This document shows, piece after piece, positions 9,627 to 17,795 of a stretch of 64,000 nt of DNA. The notes under the pieces are model-generated. The model ran no database searches, was not told where the DNA came from, and was given only the letters and a program-made list of their open reading frames with translations. The stretch's first letter is position 1. Each line of letters starts with the position of its first letter. The DNA is from Haloferax marinisediminis. Lineage in GTDB: Archaea > Halobacteriota > Halobacteria > Halobacteriales > Haloferacaceae. The position numbers and the translations under genes were made by a program. The stretch covers positions 2,724,701-2,788,700 of the forward strand of contig NZ_WKJP01000001.1 in NCBI RefSeq assembly GCF_009674585.1, written 5' to 3'.

Positions 9627-10739
9627 ATGGCGAGACTCGTCGAACTCGAACCAACGAAGTTCGTCCGCTTCCTCGCAGACCTCTGGACGCAGCGCAACTG
9701 GCAGACGAACGTACAACCGCGTGGCGAAGGCCGCTACCTCGTCCAGGGACAGCGTGGTGACGGGGCGAAGGGGATGATGCTCGTTCTCCCCACCGCCGAG
9801 GGGACGGTCGAGATGGACCACGTCAGAGGCTTCGTCGCGCACGCGAAGAAACGCCAGATAGACGTCATCTCCATCGCAACGCAAGGCGAGTTCACCGACG
9901 AAGTCCGAGGATTCAGCACGAAGCACGACGTGACACTCCTCGATTTAGACACCCTCGGTGAGACCGTCGAAGACGAAGAACTCGAAGAGACCGTCAAGCA
10001 GTACACCGACGGCGACGTGTACGAGACTGCAGAAGTCGAGTTTGGACTTCCGTTCGACCTGCCAGAACCGGTCGCGAATGCTGTGTCCTCGCTCCCGCTC
10101 GACAGCATTCGAGCGCGCCTTTCTGGCAATTCGGGCGACAGTGACGTGTCGCTTCGAGACCGCCTCCCCTCGTCGCTCGAAGATCTCAAATCTGGGTCAC
10201 CGCCGAGCGTCCGCGTCGTCGTCGTCGCTGTCCTCCTTCTCGTCCTCGCGCTTGGGTCGGTCGCCGCCCTCGGCCCGGTCGTCGACGGACTCGGCACACA
10301 GGTCGGCCAGCGTGGTGTCTCCGTCTCCGCAGTATCGAGCGCGCCGTCTTCGTCGGCGGACCTCGTCGCACGCTGGAACACACAGACCACAGACTCGGTC
10401 GCAATCGGGAACGACTCGTACACTGCACCCGAAGGCACGCAGTTCGTCGTCGTGGCGCTCAACGTGTCTGCCAACGGGTCGTCACCGGGGTCGCTCCCGT
10501 CATCGTCGCTCGTCCTCGAATCCGACAGCGTTCGGTACGGCTACCAACCCCTCACGAACAAAAGCGGATTCGCTAACGGAGGACTGTTCGCGCCAAACGA
10601 GTCAGAAAGAGTCTGGACGGTGTTTTCGGTGCCGGAGAACACGACAACCGGAACCCTCCTCGTCAGCGATTCGAACGGCGACACTGTCGCCTTCGTCCAT
10701 GACGAGACGGTGTCTGCCGAACCGACCGACTCCGCGTGA
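9627..10739 (+). CDS. nuclease-fold (Mrr-like) / TM / DUF4352-like fusion protein
   Basis: A 370-residue protein in three parts. Residues 1-120 (FVRFLADLWTQRNWQTNVQPRGEGRYLVQGQRGDGAKGMMLV...GFVAHAKKRQIDVISIATQGEFT) resemble the restriction-endonuclease-like fold of Mrr/DUF2034 proteins, but the expected D...(E/Q)xK catalytic set is not evident. A polar linker precedes one membrane helix at about 191-213 (VRVVVVAVLLLVLALGSVAALG). Residues ~230-365 are an extracytoplasmic Ig-like DUF4352-type domain (APEGTQFVVVALNVSANG, VWTVFSVPENTTTGTLLVSD). The nuclease-like part should therefore face the cytoplasm. Domain names are from motif impression; role unknown. Confidence 0.75.
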   Translation: MARLVELEPTKFVRFLADLWTQRNWQTNVQPRGEGRYLVQGQRGDGAKGMMLVLPTAEGTVEMDHVRGFVAHAKKRQIDVISIATQGEFTDEVRGFSTKHDVTLLDLDTLGETVEDEELEETVKQYTDGDVYETAEVEFGLPFDLPEPVANAVSSLPLDSIRARLSGNSGDSDVSLRDRLPSSLEDLKSGSPPSVRVVVVAVLLLVLALGSVAALGPVVDGLGTQVGQRGVSVSAVSSAPSSSADLVARWNTQTTDSVAIGNDSYTAPEGTQFVVVALNVSANGSSPGSLPSSSLVLESDSVRYGYQPLTNKSGFANGGLFAPNESERVWTVFSVPENTTTGTLLVSDSNGDTVAFVHDETVSAEPTDSA

Positions 10740-10792
10740 CCGCTGTCGACGCGACCGACTCCGTGCGATTGCTGTCGACGCGACTGACTCTG
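10723..10792. repeat. 29-bp imperfect tandem repeat over a stop codon
   Basis: Units begin cgaccgact at 10723 and 10752 and cgactgact at 10781, giving an exact 29-bp period with about 2.4 copies. Each contains gctgtcgacg near its end. The first unit includes the last codons and the stop of the preceding gene, so the array is mostly non-coding. The 29-bp unit is not a multiple of three and would shift the frame if it expanded within the gene. Confidence 0.7.
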
Positions 10793-10867
10793 GATGACGA
10801 CCACCGACCCCCAGACAGGATACGTCACACCCTCAACCCTTAATCGGACGACGGCCCTAGAGCACCT

Positions 10868-11461
10868 ATGGCACGCCCGCCGTTCCCGTTGCAGCTCGAC
10901 CTCATCGGCCCCGAGACGCTTCCGTTGGTCTTGGTTCTCGCTGGACTCGGCCTCTCGCTCGCCGAAGCGATGGCTCCCGGTGCCCACTTCGTCGTCCTCG
11001 GCGTTGCCCTCCTCGCCGCGGGACTCGTCGGGCTCCTCATCGGGCCGTTTGCGACCCCGCTCGTCCTCGGCCTCCTCGTGTTCGTCTTCGGAGCACTCGC
11101 GCTGTACGGCTACCGCGAACTCGACCTGTACGGTGGCAAAGGCGAAGGGAAGACGAGCGATTCGAAGGCACTGAAAGGGAAGACCGGGCGCGTCACGGAA
11201 CGCGTCACTCCAACCGACGGCGAAGTCAAGTTAGACGAAGGTGGGTTCAATCCCTACTACGCCGCTCGGTCAGTCCACGGCGAACTCGAAGTCGGAAGTG
11301 AAATCGTCGTCGTCGACCCCGGCGGTGGCAACGTCGTAACTGTCGAGGGATTCGGTCCCGGTGAGGACGAAATCGACCGTGAACTCGCCAGAGAGCGGGC
11401 ACGAAAACAGCGTGAACGAGACGAACGCGAACGAGAAGCCGAAGACGCAGAGCGGGTCTGA
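10868..11461 (+). CDS. NfeD-like membrane protein
   Basis: A 197-residue protein. Hydrophobic segments occupy about 14-90 (TLPLVLVLAGLGLSLAEAM, HFVVLGVALLAAGLVGLLIG, PLVLGLLVFVFGALALYGY). An OB-fold-like NfeD C-terminal domain follows (about 103-165, GKTGRVTERVTPTDGEVKLDEGGFNPYYAA, GSEIVVVDPGGGNVVTVEGF). The C-terminus is a highly charged helix (RERARKQRERDEREREAEDA) that may be a coiled coil. NfeD proteins partner with SPFH/stomatin proteins, and the next gene at 11567 is one, so the two probably form a membrane-domain scaffold. Confidence 0.88.
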   Translation: MARPPFPLQLDLIGPETLPLVLVLAGLGLSLAEAMAPGAHFVVLGVALLAAGLVGLLIGPFATPLVLGLLVFVFGALALYGYRELDLYGGKGEGKTSDSKALKGKTGRVTERVTPTDGEVKLDEGGFNPYYAARSVHGELEVGSEIVVVDPGGGNVVTVEGFGPGEDEIDRELARERARKQRERDEREREAEDAERV

Positions 11462-11566
11462 CGCCGACTCGGACAGGTTCGACCCCGCTCCAGTCTTGGA
11501 AAAACCGTCCGACGTGATTGCCGTGGTACACGAATACTTATCATATGGCCAACCCTAGACCAAGTT

Positions 11567-12820
11567 ATGGACCTTATTGCCCTCCAAGTGGGGTTGGGGC
11601 TCGGAGGCGCCGTCGCCGGCCTCCTCGTCCTCGTCCTCGCTGTCGTCACGGTGTACCAGATGGTGGAGATCGTGGACGCCTACGAGAAGAAGGCACTCAC
11701 GGTCTTCGGGGAGTACCGACGACTCCTCGAACCGGGTATCAACTTCATCCCGCCGTTCGTCTCTCGAACCTACGCGTTCGACATGCGGACGCAGACACTC
11801 GACGTGCCACGACAGGAAGCAATCACCCGCGACAACTCACCGGTGACCGCCGACGCCGTCGTCTACATCAAAGTGATGGACGCCAAGAAGGCGTTCCTCG
11901 AAGTCGACGACTACAAGCGTGCCGTCTCCAACCTCGCCCAGACGACCCTTCGTGCCGTGCTCGGCGACATGGAACTCGACGACACGCTCAACAAGCGACA
12001 GGAAATCAACGCCCGCATCCGCAAGGAACTCGACGAACCGACCGACGAGTGGGGTGTTCGCGTCGAATCCGTCGAAGTCCGCGAAGTCAACCCGAGTGCA
12101 GACGTGCAGCAAGCGATGGAACAGCAGACCTCTGCCGAGCGCCGTCGCCGTGCCATGATTCTCGAAGCGCAGGGTGAACGCCGCTCCGCCGTCGAGAAGG
12201 CAGAGGGTGAAAAGCAGTCGAACATCATCCGTGCGCAGGGTGAAAAGCAGTCGCAGATTCTCGAAGCGCAAGGTGACGCCATCTCGACGGTGCTTCGTGC
12301 GAAATCTGCCGAGTCGATGGGCGAACGCGCCATCATCGACAAAGGCATGGAGACGCTGGCGAACATCGGTCAAAGCGAGTCGACGACGTTCGTCCTCCCG
12401 CAGGAACTCACCTCGCTCGTCGGCCGGTACGGCAAGCAGCTAACCGGTTCAGACGTACAGGACATGGAAGGCCTCTCCAGCATGGAGTTCGACGAGGAGA
12501 CGCGCGAACTCCTCGGCCTCGACGACATCGACGACATCCTCGGCCAGATAGACCAGGCCGCCGAGATGAACGTCGAACAACTCGAACAGGAGGCCGAGGC
12601 GATCAAAGCCGGTGCAGAGGTCAACGACATCAAGTCACCCGACGAAGTCATCGCCGAGGCCGACGACGAAGAAGAACCAATCAAGTCACCCGACAAAGTC
12701 GTCGCAGAATCCGACGAACAGGCAGCAGAGCCGGCCGAAGGCCCGACAAACGGCCAGCAGCGCGACGAGGAGGCAGACGAGGACGAGTCGGAGATGACGT
12801 TCGAGAAAGACCTCGAATAG
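11567..12820 (+). CDS. SPFH/band-7 (slipin/stomatin-type) protein
   Basis: A 417-residue protein. An N-terminal membrane helix (about 8-32) leads into a band-7 domain (EKKALTVFGEYRRLLEPGINFIPPFV, TQTLDVPRQEAITRDNSPVTADAVVY). A coiled-coil stretch follows with repeated AQGE(K/R) motifs (LEAQGERRSAVEKAEGEKQS, IRAQGEKQSQILEAQG). The acidic tail contains an internal duplication of IKSPD(E/K)V(I/V)AE. SPFH proteins oligomerise at the membrane and often regulate proteases. It lies 105 nt after the nfeD-like gene, with a TATA-like tacttat at about 11535 supporting a separate promoter as well. Confidence 0.92.
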   Translation: MDLIALQVGLGLGGAVAGLLVLVLAVVTVYQMVEIVDAYEKKALTVFGEYRRLLEPGINFIPPFVSRTYAFDMRTQTLDVPRQEAITRDNSPVTADAVVYIKVMDAKKAFLEVDDYKRAVSNLAQTTLRAVLGDMELDDTLNKRQEINARIRKELDEPTDEWGVRVESVEVREVNPSADVQQAMEQQTSAERRRRAMILEAQGERRSAVEKAEGEKQSNIIRAQGEKQSQILEAQGDAISTVLRAKSAESMGERAIIDKGMETLANIGQSESTTFVLPQELTSLVGRYGKQLTGSDVQDMEGLSSMEFDEETRELLGLDDIDDILGQIDQAAEMNVEQLEQEAEAIKAGAEVNDIKSPDEVIAEADDEEEPIKSPDKVVAESDEQAAEPAEGPTNGQQRDEEADEDESEMTFEKDLE

Positions 12821-12937
12821 GGACGCCGACACCCGTTCCGCCATCGTTCGAACCCGTCGAATCGACAGACAGTCGTGGTATCAAGCGGCATAGATGGCGA
12901 AGCGCTTTTCTTAGGGCCGTCTCGTATGTGGGAGTAG

Positions 12938-13552
12938 ATGTCGAATCGCCGGATAGACGACGACAAGCGTGCGACCCTTCGCAGATTCGCTGCACTCGGT
13001 GCGGCGACGCCACTCGTGGGACTCGGGAAACGCGACGACGACGAGTCGGGGTCGAGCGATGCTCGTGACGCAATCGTCGGATACGTCGCGTCCACACCGG
13101 GCGCTCACTTCTCGAAGGTACGCGACGATTTGAAGTTGGGAACGGGCGAGACACAACACCACCTCCGGACCCTCGTCGACAGCGGGACGCTGGAAGTCCG
13201 CCGCGACGGCGACTACAAACGATTCTTCCCCGCAAAGCGATTCTCCGAGTTCGAACAGGTCGCTCTTGGTTATCTCCGTCGGGACACGCCACGAGGCATG
13301 CTCGTTCATCTCCTTCGCGACCCGGACGCGACCGGGAGCCAACTCGCCGCCACACTCGACGTGTCGCGGGCGACAGTGAGTACGTACGCCAAAGAACTCG
13401 ACGCGGTTGGTCTCCTCTCCCGTGAGAATGGTTACGCGGTCACCGAACCCGAGACGGTCATCACACTCTTGATTCGGTACGCCGACTCCTTCGGTGCCGA
13501 CGCCGCCGCGTTCGCCGACGACGCGGCCGGGTTGATTCGGTTCGACCCCTGA
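12938..13552 (+). CDS. winged-helix protein with Tat-like hydrophobic N-terminus
   Basis: A 204-residue protein with two consecutive winged-helix modules. The first (about 47-105) contains FSKVRDDLKLGTGETQHHLRTLVDSGTLEVRRDGDYKRFFP. The second (about 112-165) contains ATGSQLAATLDVSRATVSTYAKELDAVGLLSRENG. This tandem wHTH arrangement is common among haloarchaeal regulators. The N-terminus, LRRFAALGAATPLVGLG, looks like a twin-arginine signal or vestigial membrane segment, which is odd for a DNA-binding protein. It may instead be a buried helix. Regulatory targets unknown. Confidence 0.82.
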   Translation: MSNRRIDDDKRATLRRFAALGAATPLVGLGKRDDDESGSSDARDAIVGYVASTPGAHFSKVRDDLKLGTGETQHHLRTLVDSGTLEVRRDGDYKRFFPAKRFSEFEQVALGYLRRDTPRGMLVHLLRDPDATGSQLAATLDVSRATVSTYAKELDAVGLLSRENGYAVTEPETVITLLIRYADSFGADAAAFADDAAGLIRFDP

Positions 13553-13797
13553 CCACTCGGCCACGCGGTCCGAGTTCCCAAGAGAGCACCCCAGATTTTC
13601 GGCGTGGCCCACACGAAGAGCACTGCTGCGGTGTCGGCGGTGAGGTAGCCGAGCAGTGAGTGAAGGGTAACGAGGGAGAGAATCACTCAGCGACTCGAAC
13701 TGCGAAACAGAAGTGAATGCCAGATGATGTGGAACGCGTAGGGGGAGACACCGGCGTTCCGAGGGGCGCGTGAGGGCAGTGAGGCGTCAGCGAGGTG

Positions 13798-14067
13798 TCA
13801 GACCGTGACTTTCCACGTCGTGCCCGACGAGTAGCCCCACTTCTCGATTTCCACGTCGAACTCGCCGTCGAGAAGCGGCCGCATGTTGGCACCGACTTCC
13901 TTAGCCGTGAGGTCGAGGTCTTCGGCGATGAGGCGCGATTTGAAGTACATCTGCGACTCCGCGTTCTGCCGGAGGTACTGAAGGATGCGACGTTGTTTCT
14001 CGGAGAGAGAACTGGTGGTGTCGAGGACGTTCCCCTCGACTGCGGTCGTGGTGGCGGTCGTGCTCAT
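13798..14067 (-). CDS. small winged-helix-like conserved protein (DUF7123-type)
   Basis: An 89-residue protein. A Thr-rich N-terminus is followed by LSEKQRRILQYLRQNAESQMYFKSRLIAEDLDLTAKEVGANM and a C-terminal KWGYSSGTTWKV motif. The layout is that of a compact HTH domain, and I believe it matches the haloarchaeal DUF7123 family, which lacks an assigned function. The ATG at 14067 was chosen over one at 14121, because the extra residues (with CTKPLIGVSIFY) do not look haloarchaeal. It is divergent from aglD, with 244 nt between the two starts. Confidence 0.8.
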   Translation of the reverse strand: MSTTATTTAVEGNVLDTTSSLSEKQRRILQYLRQNAESQMYFKSRLIAEDLDLTAKEVGANMRPLLDGEFDVEIEKWGYSSGTTWKVTV

Positions 14068-14311
14068 ATCAGTATAGAATATCGAGACGCCTATCAGGGG
14101 TTTGGTACACGAGGTTAACACGCCGCTGTCTGTCGATTTTCTCGCCGAATACTGCGTTCGGAAGGGTCGTCTGAGCCATCGCAGGTACGGTCACCTAACA
14201 CTCACGCACGCCTGACACTCCACACTGACCGAGGGTATGTCCGTCTCGTCGGGTGACTGTCTACGGGACGAGACAGAAAATTCATACGCGGATAGCGGCC
14301 ATACCACGACA

Positions 14312-16180
14312 ATGGACCGTCCGACAGACCGACGCTCGGCCACGTCCTCCTCCACCGGCGTCGAAGTGAGTGTCGTCCTCCCCGCGTACAACGAAGAGCG
14401 GACCATCGAGAACACGGTCCACGTGACGGTGGAGACGCTCGAATCGTTCCTCCCGTCCGACGCGTTCGAGGTCATCGTCGCCGAAGATGGATGTGACGAC
14501 CGCACCCCCGAAATCGCCACGCGGATGGCCGACGAGGACACACGAATTCGCCACTACCACAGCGACGAGCGACTCGGCCGTGGTGGTGCGCTCGAACGCG
14601 CCTTCGACGCCGCACACGGCGAGACGCTGGTCTACTTCGACACGGACCTCGCCACGGACATGCACCATCTCGAAGAGTTGGTCGAGCGTATCCGGTCGGG
14701 AGAGTACGACGTCGCAACCGGGTCGCGCTGGATGCCTGAGCACGTCGCCAAACGCCCGGTCAAACGCGGGTTCCCGAGTCAGGTCTACAACGGCCTCGTT
14801 CGGTTCTTCCTCCGGTCGGACCTCCGCGACCACCAGTGTGGGTTCAAGGCCTTCAGTCGGACGGCGTTCGTGACGCTCCGCGACGACGTCGAAGACAACC
14901 ACTGGTTCTGGGATACGGAGATGCTCGTCCGCGCACAGCGCGCTGGATTCCGCGTCGCCGAGTTCCCCGTCGACTGGGAGCCGAAAGGTGACACGAAAGT
15001 CGACCTCGTCCGCGACATCCTCGGCATGGGGAGTCAGATTCTCCGAACGTGGTGGCAACTCTCGGTTCGACCGCATATCACCCAGCGGGTGACGATTGCC
15101 GCCGGACTGTTGCTCACCATCGCTGCCGTGGCGTTGATGACGCTCTACATCGACCCCTCGGAGGTGCTCGCGGTCCTCAGCGAGACGAACCCCGCACTCG
15201 TCGCGTTGGCCGCAGGCATCTACGTCCTCTCGTGGCCACTTCGGGGCGTCCGCTACCGCGACATCCTCCGCGAACTCGGCTACGACGAGAAGGCGAGTTT
15301 CCTCACCGGTGCAATCTTCATCAGTCAGACAGGGAACCTCGTGTTCCCGGCCCGCGCGGGTGACGCCGTGCGCGCGTACATCGTGAAAGCCCGACGCGGC
15401 ATCCCGTATCCGTCTGGATTCGCGTCACTCGCCATCGAACGCGTCTTCGACCTGCTCACGATTGCCGGCCTCGCCGGTGTCGTTCTCGTCGGACTCGCGG
15501 CCACGGGCGGTCTCCAAGACATCGCCACCGTCCTCGCCACCGGCGTGAGCGGCGGGTCCGTGAACGTCTCTGCGGACGACGTCCGCACCGTCGCTTACGT
15601 CGCGACCGGCGTCGGTATCGTCGCAATCGCCGGCGTCATCGGAATCGCGCTCTCCGCGCGTGCCGACCGCAACTTCGTCCGTGAGTTCGTCGGCCGGTTC
15701 TCGTCTGACTCGTACGTCGAGTACGTCGCAGACATCATCGAGCAGTTCATCTCCGACCTGCAGGCCGTCGCTGGCAACCGTACCGCGTTCGGTCTCGTCG
15801 GGATGTCGAGTCTCGCCATCTGGACCATCGACGTGGTGAGTGCCATCGTCGTTCTCTACGCACTGGGTGTGGACATCGACCCTGTCGTCCTCGTCGGCGT
15901 CTCCTTCTTCGCGGTGAGCGTCGGGAACCTCGCGAAGGTCTTGCCACTCTCGCCCGGCGGCGTCGGTCTCTACGAGATCGCCTTTACCGTGTTCCTGGCC
16001 GCACTCGCACCGGTCACACCGGCAACTGCGCTCGCGGCGGCCGTCCTCGACCACGCAGTGAAAAACGCCGTCACGCTCGTCGGTGGCGTCGTGTCGATGC
16101 TCTCGCTCAACGTCTCGCTGACGACGGCAGTCGAAGAGAGCGCCGACGTTCGTGACCGAGAGTTCGCCGAGTCAGAATAG
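14312..16180 (+). CDS. aglD: dolichol-phosphate glycosyltransferase AglD
   Basis: A 622-residue fusion of a GT-A (GT2) glycosyltransferase (about 20-250) and a multi-pass LPG-synthase/flippase-like membrane domain (about 265-610, roughly eight helices). It has VVLPAYNEERTIENTV, an EDGCDDRTPE motif, a DXD motif at D110 and D112, and D173 in DLRDHQCGFKAF. In H. volcanii, AglD charges dolichol phosphate with the last hexose of the S-layer glycoprotein N-glycan. D110, D112 and D173 are, as I recall, residues tested there. That numbering matches exactly if translation starts at the ATG at 14312, not the upstream ATG at 14237. A TATA-like ttcata about 30 nt upstream also supports this start. Confidence 0.92.
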   Translation: MDRPTDRRSATSSSTGVEVSVVLPAYNEERTIENTVHVTVETLESFLPSDAFEVIVAEDGCDDRTPEIATRMADEDTRIRHYHSDERLGRGGALERAFDAAHGETLVYFDTDLATDMHHLEELVERIRSGEYDVATGSRWMPEHVAKRPVKRGFPSQVYNGLVRFFLRSDLRDHQCGFKAFSRTAFVTLRDDVEDNHWFWDTEMLVRAQRAGFRVAEFPVDWEPKGDTKVDLVRDILGMGSQILRTWWQLSVRPHITQRVTIAAGLLLTIAAVALMTLYIDPSEVLAVLSETNPALVALAAGIYVLSWPLRGVRYRDILRELGYDEKASFLTGAIFISQTGNLVFPARAGDAVRAYIVKARRGIPYPSGFASLAIERVFDLLTIAGLAGVVLVGLAATGGLQDIATVLATGVSGGSVNVSADDVRTVAYVATGVGIVAIAGVIGIALSARADRNFVREFVGRFSSDSYVEYVADIIEQFISDLQAVAGNRTAFGLVGMSSLAIWTIDVVSAIVVLYALGVDIDPVVLVGVSFFAVSVGNLAKVLPLSPGGVGLYEIAFTVFLAALAPVTPATALAAAVLDHAVKNAVTLVGGVVSMLSLNVSLTTAVEESADVRDREFAESE

Positions 16181-16224
16181 GGAACGTCGCCGCAGGAGTC
16201 GAGCTATTTTGCAGACAGCCCGTG

Positions 16225-16743
16225 TCAGTACAGGTCGCTTCGAATCGGCGACAGTGCGGCCGTCACTGCCGAAACGAGTGCATCCGCCCGGGTGATTCGT
16301 CCCTCCGAGAACGCACCTGCAGCGCCCTCGTTCTTCGCGACATCCTCGGTTCCGAGGACGTCGTCCATCACCGGGCCGAGTTCCTCGCCAGCACGGATTC
16401 GGTCGGCGATGCGGTCGGGGAGTGCGAACGTCGGGCCAGCACCGCGGCCCACTCGGTCGCCGTCGGTCACGGCCGACCACATGATGAGATAGAGGTCGTC
16501 GTCGGTGTCGGACCCCGACGGATGTGCGGCGACGCCGCCTTCGATACCGACGCCGAGGGCGTAGTCGCCGGACTCGAACGCTCGGCGCGCGCGAGTGACC
16601 GCACCGGAGATGGTCTCGTCGTGCCCGACGGGTTGTTCTGAGACGCCAGAGTCGACGGCGACTGCCGCCACACTGGCGTGGGGTATCGCCCGTTCGACTG
16701 CACGCCGCTTCACTGGGTTACCGCTTCCGACCGCGATGTCCAT
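16225..16743 (-). CDS. inosine/xanthosine triphosphatase (YjjX/DUF84 family)
   Basis: A 172-residue protein of the YjjX family, which removes non-canonical purine nucleoside triphosphates (ITP, XTP). Visible motifs are the N-terminal GSGNPVKRRAVERAI, SGVSEQPVGHDETISGA, ARRAFE...YALGVGIEGGV, GPTFALP and a C-terminal KNEGAAGAFSEGRITRADAL. Length is normal for the family. It ends 44 nt from the convergent aglD and starts 21 nt after the stop of the upstream BtuF-like gene on the same strand, so the two are likely co-transcribed. Confidence 0.9.
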   Translation of the reverse strand: MDIAVGSGNPVKRRAVERAIPHASVAAVAVDSGVSEQPVGHDETISGAVTRARRAFESGDYALGVGIEGGVAAHPSGSDTDDDLYLIMWSAVTDGDRVGRGAGPTFALPDRIADRIRAGEELGPVMDDVLGTEDVAKNEGAAGAFSEGRITRADALVSAVTAALSPIRSDLY

Positions 16744-16764
16744 GTCGTCAGAGCGTGAGTGAAC

Positions 16765-17550
16765 TCATATCGCTCCATCGGATTCCGTCTCCGGGGGCGA
16801 CCAGGGGGCGGGGAGGTCGACAGTCGGGAAGAAACAGCGTGCGAGTCGGTCGACTCCACCCAAGAGCGCCGGACTCGGTTGGTTGAGAAGTGAGTCGTCG
16901 ACGGCGTGAACCGCGGCGTCGACGTCCCACTGTCGTGTCTCGAACGCTTCGGGGTCGCCGCGTTCACCCTTCCCGCAGGGGTGGAGGACCACGAAATCTG
17001 GGTCGGCCGCGGCGACCGTTTCGGCCGTGATTTCTCGTGACCGTTCACCCGCGTCGAGAAACGGGTACGACCCGCCAGCGGCCCGAACCACGTCGGGGAC
17101 CCAGTTTCCCGCGGCCATCGGTGGGTCTGCCCACTCCTCACAGTAGACGGTCGGTCGCGGCCGGTCGCCGACTGCCGCCGCGACTCGGTCGATGTGGTCA
17201 CGACAGTCTTCAGCGAGCGTGGTGCCGGCGCGCTCATCGCCTGCAACTGCACAGATAACGGGGAACGTCTCGAACACCTCGTCGAGGGTCGCCGGCTCGA
17301 CGTGGCACACGTCGAAGCCCCGCGCTCGGGCCTCGTCGGCAATCTCCGCTTGTAAGTCGTCACAGGTACAGAGCACGTCGGGGTCGAGGGCCGCGATTCG
17401 CTCGAAGTCGGGGTTCAGCCAGCCACCGACAGTCGGGCGCTCGAGCGGCGAGTGGACTGTCGTCCCGACGATTCGGGACGCAAGCCCTGCAGCGTCGAGG
17501 ATGGCGGTCGCGCTCGGCGCGAGTGAAACGACACGAGGTGGTCCGGCCAT
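16765..17550 (-). CDS. BtuF-like cobalamin-binding protein without signal peptide
   Basis: A 261-residue type III periplasmic-binding fold protein with RVVSLAPSATAILDAAGL, HSPLERPTVGGWLNPDFERIAALDPDVL and YCEEWADPPMAAGNWVPDVVRAAGG. These are typical of BtuF/cobalamin- or corrinoid-binding components. Unlike transport-linked solute-binding proteins, it begins MAGPPRVVSLAPS with no signal peptide or lipobox, and no BtuC or BtuD permease genes are nearby. It may act in the cytoplasm or be exported by another route. Two Cys occur in LCTCDDLQ. Ligand inferred from family only. Confidence 0.85.
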   Translation of the reverse strand: MAGPPRVVSLAPSATAILDAAGLASRIVGTTVHSPLERPTVGGWLNPDFERIAALDPDVLCTCDDLQAEIADEARARGFDVCHVEPATLDEVFETFPVICAVAGDERAGTTLAEDCRDHIDRVAAAVGDRPRPTVYCEEWADPPMAAGNWVPDVVRAAGGSYPFLDAGERSREITAETVAAADPDFVVLHPCGKGERGDPEAFETRQWDVDAAVHAVDDSLLNQPSPALLGGVDRLARCFFPTVDLPAPWSPPETESDGAI

Positions 17551-17694
17551 GCGTACGTGTCACGAGGGACGTGCGTGAAAAATATGTATCGTGTCGCCTC
17601 GTTCGGGAGGACACCGGAGATAGCAGTGAGATTCAATTGGGCCGTGTGAGCCCCCCACACATGCAAATATCGCCAAATTCTCCCGGGCAATACC

Positions 17695-17706
17695 AAACCA
17701 TTTATG
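17695..17706 (+). promoter_or_regulatory. probable tfb core promoter (BRE/TATA)
   Basis: The sequence aaaccatttatg is a good BRE (aaacc) plus TATA (tttatg) combination. It would place the transcription start at about 17728-17732 and leave a 5' untranslated leader of about 65 nt before the tfb ATG at 17796. That is longer than is usual in haloarchaea, so a closer unrecognised promoter is possible. Confidence 0.45.
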
Positions 17707-17795
17707 CAGTCGTCTGCGGTCGTTCGTGTTACGGACAGCATCCGGGTTCTAGCCGCCTCTACCAACCCCTTCCCGGAGCACCCGCCGTCGTATCC

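Noticed and set aside
13432..13686. 84-residue minus-strand frame with a hydrophobic start
   Set aside because: Overlaps the winged-helix gene by 120 nt at its 3' end, and the overlapping part is an Ala/Ser-rich shadow.
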